64,000 nucleotides of DNA from Mayamaea pseudoterrestris (lineage: Eukaryota > Bacillariophyta > Bacillariophyceae > Sellaphorales > Sellaphoraceae): NCBI GenBank assembly GCA_027923505.1, contig BROI01000006.1:434001-498000 (forward strand), written 5' to 3'. How positions within the stretch are numbered: position 1 is the first letter of the stretch; the number at the start of each line of letters is the position of its first letter. Below are positions 50,077-60,100 of this stretch, in pieces. A model generated the notes under the pieces. The model did not search any database. It was not told the origin of the DNA and saw nothing but the letters and a program-made list of their open reading frames with translations. The position numbers were made by a program, and so were the translations under genes.

Positions 50077-52543
50077 CTACAGCGAGTTTCGTTTGCTCTT
50101 TCGCTTCGTAAGCGAACCGGACTGTTGCGGCAAAAGCAATTCGTTGGTAGTTTGCGAAGCCTTGTGTTTACCAAGTGATAGTATATGGAACATTCTCGGC
50201 ATCGAGAATCTTCTTCTTCTTCTCGTTGATGGACTTGCAGAGTTTGGAGTATCTGCAAATGAAGGAGACAGATTCGTTCCGTCGGCGGGTGATAATGGAG
50301 ACATCGCTGATTGTAGTCGTCGGGACGCATTGACTGGAGTGACGGAAGCGCTGCTGTAGGCCCGGGACGTATCGGCTTCAGATGTAACAGTTTCGGACAT
50401 GTCGATACTTAGAGGAGTGGCGATGTTTTGATATTGATAGAGGCGGTCTGCGTCATCTTGCAAAACTTCCTCATTATCTGTCTGCGTAGTCGTCTCTTCC
50501 GTCCAGCCGTCTTCGATACAAAGTCCATGCACTTTTGAGAGTAAACTATTTTGAACCCGATTCTGCTTTCGCAATTTTTGGCGCTCCTGGACTTCGTAAG
50601 AAGTCTGGCCAACAACCATGTCATCCTGTTCCGGCGTCCGTTCACTTCCCCAAACCCACATGTGATTTGGCCCGCCAATCATGTCGTTGACAAACATGTC
50701 TCGTGCTGCGTCAACTCGAGTCGGTAGGAGGATATTGTGGTCAGAGTCGAAGGTACAGCAGTGAACTTCTCGCAACGTTGAAGTGGTGGTTGGCGCGCAA
50801 GGATTATTTAAATTATCCTTCATCGGCAAGTTCATTGGCCTCGGAATGCCAGCTTGAAAAGCATCGTTCGATCCCCAATTGTACAAATGGCCGCTTGAGC
50901 TTAGAGCTGCTGAATAGAACGGACCAGCGAAAATTTTGGTAATCGTCGGCAATTGGGATAGTAAATGTTGTGGTGAAGAAGAACCTTTGGTGTTGTTGTC
51001 GTCAATTTCGTCATTATCAAGTTTAGTTGATCCTGATCGTTGCTGTTGCTTCCACTCTCGACCAGCTGCAATGGCAACAAAATCTAGTTCCTCCACCTGC
51101 CGCGGCTTGACCTGTGCATGCACCATCTGCCCTAGTCCAAGTTGCCCTTCAGTGCCGCCTCCCCAACAAAAGACGCGGCCCCCAGTGCTGAGTGCCATTG
51201 TATGATCGGCGCCACAGGAAACTTGCGCAATCTTCAAGTCCGAAATGCCTTGGACCCGTCTCGCAGGAACAATGCCACTCCGTCGCACTACATTACCACA
51301 TTGTCCATGTTGTGAGGATCCCCAGCAATAGACACTGCCGCTGCACGATAAATATGTTTATCAAGTTGTTAGTCAAACAGCTCCAGCGCTCACATCGCAT
51401 CACGCAGATTCCCTCAATTATGACTCACCCATCAACAATCGCCGCTGAATGCGCTCGGCCAGCGCTAATTTGCAACACCTTCAACTCTCGTCCTCCGCCT
51501 CCACGAGCTTCTGCGTCACCATCATCACATTCAATATTGACTGGCAGTGGCGCCACAATGGTGGGCGCTCCACTCGAAGCACCTTGATTGACCTGCGACC
51601 GCCTTCCGCACTGATTCATGCGATTGGCGCCCCACGCCCACACCCGACCCGATTCCGTCAAGGCCAGTGCGTGCCAGTCACCAGCAGCGACACTGGCGCA
51701 AGGTGATCCAGTAACCTGCGGTAAAAGTCTCTCAATGACAACAGGTGTATGTGTAAACGTAATTGGCGTTGCCGCTGCACTTGAAGCAATGTCATCATCA
51801 TCGTCGTCATCGTCATCCAACTCCTCCGTCTCCGATTTCGATTTGCGATTGCCGCGCCGACTGGAAGCAACGACGACACCAAGCTGTCCGAAATGTCCCG
51901 CCCCAAAGGAAACCACGGCGCGGCCACCCTCCAATCGCCCCAGCACAAAGTGCCGGCCCGCCGCCACTTGGACGCACTTGAGTGGAACGTGCAGACTCAC
52001 CAGTTGCGGTGTCGCATGCAAACGACCATGCAGCATGCCAGTTTGATACAAGTGACCGGCTTTTGTCAGGAATATGGTGGATTGGGCCGTGCAGGCAATG
52101 CTTGCCAGCGAATCGTCCGTATCCTGCTTGGACCAGCATGCAGCTAGTGTATTGCTGCTGCCAGATTCCCAGGAGGTGTAACACGCAAGTCTTGCAGTAG
52201 AAGTGGATCTACTACCATTTTGCTGCTTCTCTTTGGAAACATTGTCTTCAGATGCTGCGTAACACTCATCATCATGCTGCTCGTCGTCTCTCTCAGCCTG
52301 CAGCAACGCCGGCGCACCATCATCATTGTCGCTAACATGATAGTAAGTTTTGCGCATGCCGCTGCCAATGCAATGATAGTAGTCGCGTCCAAAGGCCATG
52401 GCTCGAAAGGACTGTAGCTGCACTTGATCAGGCGTTACAGGAGCAGTCGGCGTCCGCTTTGCAGCGTCGGCAGATTCACTAGCCAAAGCATGAGCATTTG
52501 CTAGCAAATTCTTCTTCTGCTTCTGCCTTGCATTGAAAGACAT
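50077..52543 (-). CDS. RCC1-repeat protein
   Basis: Two exons (52543-51429 and 51340-50077, 88-nt intron) code 792 aa. The start is the first ATG (MSFNARQKQK); the open frame further up begins with GTG. RCC1-type blades are visible: VSFGAGHFGQLG, GDWHALALTESGRVWAWGA, ISAGRAHSAAIVDG joined to GSVYCWGSSQHGQCG, VSCGADHTMALSTGGRVFCWG and AGPFYSAALSSSGHLYNWGS. An acidic Asp run sits in a loop. The C-terminal 200 residues are disordered and basic at the end (KRKSKRNSL). RCC1 folds serve as Ran exchange factors or as general interaction domains. The insertions and long tail argue against a canonical Ran GEF. The acceptor AG has an alternative six bases downstream. Confidence 0.83.
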
Positions 52544-52969
52544 GTTCTGCAGACTATGTAGACAAGATGAACAGCAAGATTCCGTCGCAATCACTCCGCA
52601 AGAGTCGGGCGTACTCGATGCGAAATTGAGAAGGGACCCAGCAAGACTATCTTCTCAAAAGCTTGTTGCTGCAAGTTATGCTTCTATTGATTTATATCAG
52701 CTTCGACAGTAGGATGATGCCAAGTAGAATGTGTGTATATATATCGAAGAGTTGCAAGCAGCATCAGCAGCCTTTCCAACGACTGGCGCAAGGGCGCGAG
52801 CTTCCTTTCGCAATCGTGAAAAGCTGTCACACTTTGTCGCACAGGTTTTGAGTCGCGGATTTCTTTTTCGCATGATCACATTCGCAGCTTGCTTCTACTT
52901 GTTACAGTAAGCGGCTGGCATATATCTCTCTTTTTCTGAGACCCATCTGTTACTGATACAAGAGAAAGT
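52544..52969. promoter_or_regulatory. Divergent promoter region, RCC1 / membrane-protein genes
   Basis: 426 nt head-to-head gap. A (TA)n-like stretch, TGTGTATATATATCG (52731-52745), could serve as a TATA element. No gene is seen. Confidence 0.35.
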
Positions 52970-54687
52970 ATGCCGACGCGAATAACGCTCAAGCCGCGCA
53001 AGACTCCCGCTCCATCGTCGTCGTCTCGACTGCAGCCGGCGAGTGCACAAACAGCTCCGTTGCCAGATGCAGGTGCGGCTATTACAGTAACGAACAATGG
53101 TTCACCTTCTACGCCAAATATGACTCCAACAGGAAATGCAAGTTCATCATCAAGAAGAAGCATTCGCCGCAGCAGCGTCTACCATCGATCATCCATACTG
53201 CGCGAGCGCGTGACCGACAAGCGAGCCGAGGGACGCGGCGACAATCAAATCGACAATCAAGAAAATAACAATCAAAACGACGAAAATGAGCACGACTTGC
53301 TGGATCTGAGCAGCCCCACCAATTTGCGACTCTCCTCCAACGACATTCGAGCGTCGCCCCGGCTGCTGGGATACTTGTTTTGCAGCATTGCCGCGGCCGT
53401 CATGTTTGTTTCCATTGTACAGTGAGTATTTATGGGCAGCGGCATGTATAAATTCTTGTATACTTGTTGATTCCTATTGTCTCACTGTTACCTTTATCTC
53501 ACACTCTATCTAAAGATTCTACCGCAAGCAAGAGTCTCTCGACATTTACGACACCATGATTAATCCCAAAAACAAATACGTGTTGATCCAGTCATCCACC
53601 GATTTCATCTATCGCTACAAGCTCGTGGGTGCCTTGTTTCTGTCCGCGGTTGGTTGCGTGCTGACGCTCTTGACCGTCTTGGTGCACTTTGACACCATGG
53701 TATTTCCCAAAGTGTGGAACTGCATCTTCCGAGACGGCAGTCGGTGGGAGGGAGGTTGGATTGTGTTTTTGGTGTTTTATTGGGCCGTCAACATTCACGT
53801 TTGTACGTCGAGTTTTAGCGTCGGACAGGTGCAAGCCAACGTATTTTTCACTGCTTGGTTGGCTTTTGGAAGTAGTGTCAGTTGCTTGGAGATTTGGAGA
53901 GAGTCGGCGGCCATGGTCAAGCTGACAAACACGTCGAATGCTGCTGGAAGCAACAACAATAGCAGCAAGCCCATGCAGGCGCATACCATTCCAACCAGCA
54001 GTCGCGGAAGGTTTCGTCTCATTGGTCGCTTTTTGGATCGACCTCATCATCGCGCCACCACGAGCAACTGGGCATGGACGGGGATTTGCTCCACCGTTTT
54101 TGCCGGCGCCGTCACTGACATGTACTACAATCGCTCCGCGCTCAAGCTGTTGTATCAGGGAGCCAAACTGATCATTGATGAACAAATTTGGATTATTATA
54201 TTGGCAGCTGTCTGGGCAGAAGTGGTTTTGTGCTTTGTGTCGGTATTTTTGAACGAGTGGCTGTATAAACCTTATCGACTGCCGTGTCGGTGTCGACGAC
54301 GCAACCAGGTGTATCGTTGTGTGTATGGGTGGCGCCAAATAGAAGGACTGCTCATGACGTTGACATTGGCCGGCAAGTTTTACGTGTTGCTAGTATATAC
54401 TGGAGTCGATGGACCGATCAACGGCTTGTCGAATGGTAAGTGCTGTTACATTGTGTGTGGTGGCATACTGCTTTTATTGGCATTGACTCACACTCAGTCT
54501 GGCGTGCTATCGTTTGAAAGCATATTTTGGACTCTGGGGCTCGTTTTTCAATGGCAGTTTCTTGATAGGCACATGGCTTCGCGAAAATAAGAAGATCTCG
54601 TTCATAGTTCGGGAAGACGACCACGAGGACGAAGGCGAACACGAGGATGCAGCAATTAACGCGACCTTTGACTATGACTACAATTAA
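52970..54687 (+). CDS. Multi-pass membrane protein, unknown function
   Basis: Three exons (52970-53421, 53516-54435, 54521-54687; introns of 94 and 85 nt) code 512 aa. After a disordered basic N-terminus, about eight membrane segments follow: YLFCSIAAAVMFVSIV, LVGALFLSAVGCVLTLLTVL, WIVFLVFYWAVNIHV, VFFTAWLAFGSSVSCLEIW, WIIILAAVWAEVVLCFVSVF, a pair around LLMTLTLAGKFYVLLVY, and NAYFGLWGSFFNGSFLIGTW. The last exon depends on the acceptor TTTGAAAG at 54513-54520. The simple read-through ends early in a different frame, while the spliced form gives a membrane helix and an acidic cytosolic tail (FDYDYN). I recall similar proteins in diatoms, but no function is known. Confidence 0.75.
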
Positions 54688-54755
54688 ACTGGATTATAAA
54701 ACGCCGGTTATGTCATATGTAATTGCCTTTAAAGGTATTCAGGAGATGATAACTT

Positions 54756-56404
54756 CTACGCCGCCTTTTTGGCGTTTCCGGTCTCGTCCAGCACCTGGTC
54801 AAGCGCCTGTTCCATAATCTGAACCGTTCGATCAACGTTCCCGAGTTTATCCAAGCCAAAAAGACCAATGCGAAACGTTTTCAAGCCGGCTGGTTCATCA
54901 ATACGCCATGGTACTCCCATGGCCACCTGCAGACCTTGACCCTTGAATGCTTGCATCATGAAGGGATTCTCGACGCCATCTGGCGAATAGTATACCAAGA
55001 CTCCAGGAGCTTGAAAACCAGGCGCCGCCACACTCACAAGCCCCTTGGCTTCCATGGCTGTCCGAGCCTTGGTACCCATTTCTAGCTGAGCAGCCTTGAG
55101 CTCTGGCAATCCAAACTTTAATGTTTCGACGGAAATTTCGTGAAAGTCCCTGAGTGCATCTGTCGGCATTGTCGTGTGGTATCCAAAACCGCCCTTTTCA
55201 TATGTGTCCATGATTGCGCCCCATCGCTTGAGGCTCAAACTGAAGCTTGTATCCTTGTTGTTCGCGAGCATGTGGTCGGAGGCAGCTTCCGACAATTGGA
55301 CGAGTGCGGCACATGGAGGACCGGTCCAGCCCTGGCAAACATGAGGGATGAAAAGTGAGTTGAGTGAGTAGGATATATTACTCAAATGCATCGTAGTCTA
55401 TTCTCTTGCGCATACTCGTCCTTTAGGTGTATCCAAGCGTCAATTAGCTCCCGTTGCTCAACAAGACGCACCTTTTGCGGCGCCGAAATCAGCACATCCA
55501 CTCCCAGTTGCTTCATATCCACCCAAACTGTTCCACTGGCAATGCAATCCAAAACAAACAGTCCGCCAACGGCATGAACTGCCGCAGCCGCTTTCGCAAT
55601 GTATTCATCCGGAAGTATCATGCCGGTGCTCGTTTCCACATGAGGCGCAAACACCACCGCTGGTCGTTCCTCGTAGATGCGTTCCACCACTTGATCAATG
55701 GGATGCGGCATGAAATGCTGGTGCAACGACTTATCGGCGGGCGTTGGAACCGCCATGAGGACGGAATGAGACTTGGAAATGTTTCCAAGGTCCAAAATTT
55801 CCGTCCATCGATAGGAGAACCAGCCATTGCGAATGACCATGACGTGTTCATCCGTCGCATATTGACGAGCAACTGCTTCCATTCCAAATGTACCCGAGCT
55901 GGTGGTAAGGTTAAGAAGTGAGGCATGAATGAGAGTTCATCGTGAAGAAAGACATCTCGCAATTCGCTAGTCACAAGGCAGGCAAAGATTGACTCTCCAC
56001 CTTCTCTCATTTCTTCCACCCATCTTCACAAACACTATCATATTCACTTACCCCGGTAAAATGACTACTTTATCAGCCTTGTAGGTATACTTGAGCAGCT
56101 GATTCAAATCGCGCATGACTCGCTGAAAGGGGTCGCTCATGAGGTTCAAGCTGCGATCAGTGTGAATGACACTGTACTCCTTGAATGGACCATGATCATC
56201 CTTGGGAATGACAGAATAGCAAGGTGTAGACGAGTCGCTGTGTACTGAACTCGTTGTTGAATATGACTTTTGCATGGTGTTCTTGTTGTTGATTCGAAGT
56301 GGTTCCATTGTCGACAAAGCAGCCGTCAGTGAGCGTCCCATTGCAGAGTTATGCGAGGCGCATCTCGCAGCACAGGCGAAGCGAGTCGATGCGGAGACGA
56401 GCAT
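54756..56404 (-). CDS. Class V aminotransferase, alanine/serine-glyoxylate aminotransferase type
   Basis: Three exons (56404-56052, 55898-55472, 55331-54756; introns of 153 and 140 nt) code 451 aa. A basic, Ala/Ser-rich N-terminus (MLVSASTRFACAARCASH) suggests a mitochondrial presequence. No C-terminal peroxisomal tripeptide is present (ends KKAA). Family blocks: LPGSGTFGMEAVARQYA, VMVIRNGWFSYRW, FAPHVETSTGMILPDEYI, LFVLDCIASGTVWVD, and ISAPQK, whose Lys260 should hold the PLP cofactor, joined over intron 2 to GWTGPPCAALVQLS. The C-terminal domain ends FRIGLFGLDKLGNVDRTV. The enzyme probably transaminates glyoxylate with alanine or serine, that is, photorespiratory glyoxylate removal. The amino donor cannot be decided from sequence. 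Confidence 0.88.
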
Positions 56405-56780
56405 GTTTTGAATTGTCGTATACTCCTACTGCTGAGGGATCGTCGGAACAACAGTGCCAACTGGATGTCGCAAGGCTATTTCCGATTTCCGAAAGTTGCT
56501 TCTGATGATTCTTCAAGCTTTGTAATTTGTGGCTAAAGATTCCGACGCTTGATCAAGATTGAAGCAAGAATTTAACCAGTGTATCAAGAGCAACGAATGG
56601 GAGCAACAATGATGCTTGTTGCAAGGCAGGAAGTAGGCTCTTTTGGGCATGCAGGCGATGATGGCCGAACTTTTTTGCGATCGTCCAGCTGCAGCGGCTG
56701 ACGTGGCGAGTCACGTTGAGACTCCTCTGGCCATTAATTTTGTCAAGGACTATATATCTAATTTTCACCATAATAGTAAC
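56405..56780. other. Intergenic, between aminotransferase and tRNA
   Basis: 376 nt. No coding feature is supported. It holds the aminotransferase promoter (minus strand) and the upstream flank of the tRNA gene. Confidence 0.4.
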
Positions 56781-56852
56781 GACTGGGTGGCTCAATGGTA
56801 GAGCATTGGTCTTCGGAACCAAAGGTTGCGGGTTCGAGTCCCGTCTTAGTCG
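56781..56852 (+). tRNA. tRNA-Arg (anticodon TCG)
   Basis: A 72-nt intronless cloverleaf. Acceptor arm GACTGGG pairs with CTTAGTC (with two G-U pairs). D arm is GCTC-AATGGTA-GAGC. Anticodon arm is TTGGT-CTTCGGA-ACCAA with TCG at positions 34-36, reading CGA. The T arm is GCGGG-TTCGAGT-CCCGT. The discriminator is G and no CCA is encoded. A TTTT run at 56863-56866 fits RNA polymerase III termination. Confidence 0.93.
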
Positions 56853-56862
56853 CGCTTTAACC

Positions 56863-56866
56863 TTTT
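56863..56866 (+). terminator. Pol III T-run after tRNA-Arg
   Basis: Four T residues ten bases after the tRNA end, the usual eukaryotic RNA polymerase III stop signal. Confidence 0.6.
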
Positions 56867-57124
56867 ACACATTTTGATCCATTATTTGATCTCGAAGCAC
56901 CGACAAAAGATCATGCGATCATTGTGTCTATGCACCTACGTGCAAAGGTAGACTTGCTGTCTCAAAATCCAGTGAAGTGAAGTTTTAGTCTGCACTCATT
57001 ATATATGCAGTTACATTTGTTACATATGTGATGCTTAATTACGGAAATTGATACAAATATCATTGTGCTTTGAACCTTCTTCATTCTAATTTCATTAGGG
57101 CAGTCGACTATCCGGTGAACAGGC

Positions 57125-60100
57125 CTACGGCTTTGGCGCAATAATCTTGTTTGCAACACCCATGCCGGCAATGGCAGCTTTCTTCAAGGATTTCTTGTTG
57201 ATCCATCTAGGGTTTGATGATGATGTAGCGCCTGCACCAGAAAAAAGTTTAGTTGTTGGTGGCAGTCTCACTCGTTGACTTGCCGCTGTCAATTCAAACT
57301 TACCTTGGTTTGTCTGTATTGTGCTTTGTGAAGCACTTGTAGCGTGCCCCTGATGACTATTGCTACTCCCCATGCTAGCCACAGATACGTTGGCACTGGC
57401 GCTGTAAACCCTCAAATTGTCGCGCCAGGTGTCATCCGAATGTGTTATTGCATGATGGGCTAGCCTGCTGGCCCGGCTTGCATTACTTGCCAAAGAAACG
57501 TCACCACTAGCGACATGAACCTCCATCTTGTCGCGCCATGAATCGTCAGCATATTTGCTGGACTTGCTTGTTGCTGATGTTACAGATGATGAACTGCTCA
57601 ATTTATTGACTCGAGCTTGGAGTTTGTCGCGCCACGAGTCGTCGGGAGCACACACAGGAGAGACTTTGTTACCAACGCCGCCTTCGTCAAAATTGTCTGG
57701 TGGCATTAACATCTGCACTGCCATTGCCGGTTCCTTGGCAGGCAAAAGAGGAGCTGAATGCGTGACTAAGTTAGGCGCATCAGCTGAGTTGTTAATTTTC
57801 TCTCGGTCACTCCCGTTCAAATAAGAGTCATTAACAGGCAGGAGGTCCACACCATGGAGACTTTCCATGAATTGATTTGGATCATCAATTTCTGCCGCAT
57901 CAGGTTCTGCGTTGTGGAGTAATGGTTCATCATCGGTACCTGTGCAATCGACATTAACGTCTGCCTTCTCCAAAATCTCTGGCTCAAATACGAGGACCCC
58001 ATGGCTGTCCACATGCGAGGAACCATCGCCGTTTGTACTTTCAACAGAATTCCTTACGTTTTTAAGCTGATTTGGCGCGTTAGCGAGCGGTGGGCGACTC
58101 AAGGTTGCAAAGGATCCGCCGCCGGAGACACTCCCGGACCAATTCTCGTGCATTGCCCTTAAATTGGCAAATGAATTACCTGGTTGCGAATTGTCGATTG
58201 CCTTCGTCCAGTCCGCTTCTCCATTGCCGGGTGGACTAGACACAGCGCTCGAAGGTGTCGACCTTCCTCGTGTCGTGACGTGCATCTCGCCGGTGTAAAC
58301 GGAAGGGCAAGAGACATTGGCAAACTTGACTTCTTTCGCGACTAATGCTGCCGGACTTCGTTGCCAATCGGTGACGGATATGGCTTTGAAGCCTGCTTTT
58401 GCCTCCTTGTCTTTCCAAAAGTCCGTATAGCGTCGAACTGATGGTGCAGGTGAAACAGAAGAGTTGTCTGGACTTGCAAAGTTGGTTATTCGAAGATGAG
58501 GTACTTCTGTCGCCTTCGTTTCAGCCAACTCCCGACGAATGATTTTGCCCCGCCATGATTTCTGAATTACAGCGGCTGCTAACTTGGACTGTATCTGTTC
58601 TTTTCGTACCTTTACTTCTTTTTGTGCGTGGATCATTCGAGCATAAGCTTGCACCTTTCGCGCAGCCCCTCTTTGGTGCATGTAACTCTTTCGTTGAAGG
58701 GCTGCTTTCATGTTAGATTGAATTTTTGCGATTGAAGTCTTTCGCACTTGTAGGGCTTTTACTGCAAGAACGCATCTGAGGGTGGTTTGAAGTCGCGTCG
58801 CAGCGTCTCGTTGTCGTGCATACTCTTTTCGCTGCGGTGTGGCTCGCGCCATTGACTGTAGCTTGATGATAGAGCACTTTCGCCGCGTCAGTTCGCGAAG
58901 AGCGAGTGTGCATCTCAAGCTAGTCTGTAGCCTCTTAGTGGCCTTGATTTGCTGTTTAAAATGTTGCTGCTGCGCGGATGATCGAAAGATGGATTGGATT
59001 TTAACGACCGATTCCCTTCTGCGTGTCAGTTCGCGGAGAGCAAGTGTGCATCGAAGGCTAGTCTGCAATTTCTTGGCAGCTTTCACTTGCTTCTGATGCT
59101 GCTGTCGCTGCGCTGCCGTTCGCATCATCCTTTGTAATCTAGCGACCGAATCCCTTCTCCGAGTCAGTTCGTGGAGAGCAAGGTGGCATCGCATAAAGGT
59201 CTGCAGCGTTATTGCGGCTCCCTCTTTCTTCACTCGCTGCCTTTGCAGCACCGCAATTCGCACAGCTGACTGGATCTTAATTAAGGATTCTTTTCTCCGA
59301 GTCATTTCGTGGCGAGCCAGTGTGCATCGCAAACAGCTCTGGATCTTTTTGACGGCTTCCAACTGCAATTGAAAATGTCTGCTGTGCGCAAATGAACGGG
59401 CTGCAGACTGGATCTTTACAAGTGAAAATATCAGGCAAATGTAATTATTTCTTGCATGACGTCCCCGAGCAACCTTCTGTATCTTGGTTACAGCAAGGAT
59501 TGTAGTCTTTAAAGTACTGTCGGCCAGTTTCATTTCACCGTAGCGCGTCTGACACATCATTCGCCGACCGAGGGATTGAATCAATATTACGCAACCGAGA
59601 CATTTCTTGAATTTATATTTGGCAACGGACGTTCGGCTAGCACATTGTATCACCGTTGCAGCATGATTCAGTTGCAAGTCCTTAATTCGCCGCTTTTCGC
59701 TAACCAGCTTTTTAAAAATCGATAGAGCCAGTCGACGGCGTACAACTCGTTGTAGCAGCAAGGCGGCATCCTTCTGCCGCCTTGCCTCACGAACTTCCGA
59801 ATATGACTTGCGCGATAAGAAGCCTCGAGAAAGCGCCTGAATATTCGTTGACGCCGCAAGTTGCCTGGATGCCTCTCTTTTCCGGCTGTCAGCTAAGATT
59901 TGTTGATACGCCACGAGCGCTTGGTGTCGTCGAATTGCAATTTGTATCCTTGATGAAGCATCATGCTGTAATGCTTTTAAGCGCTTCCCATCTTCCACAA
60001 TTTTTCTATACCTATTGCGATGCATCGTTCCTCTCGCGCATGCTTGAATGACAGTGGCTGCTGCTCCCATTCGATTCTCTTCCAGTCGCTTGCGATAGAG

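Noticed and set aside
49793-50359. 188-codon plus-strand frame
   Set aside because: Mostly antisense to the RCC1 gene's C-terminal coding region, with its 5' part in the adjoining intergenic gap.
51763-52200. Proline/His-rich plus-strand frames
   Set aside because: Antisense shadows of the RCC1 gene's first exon.
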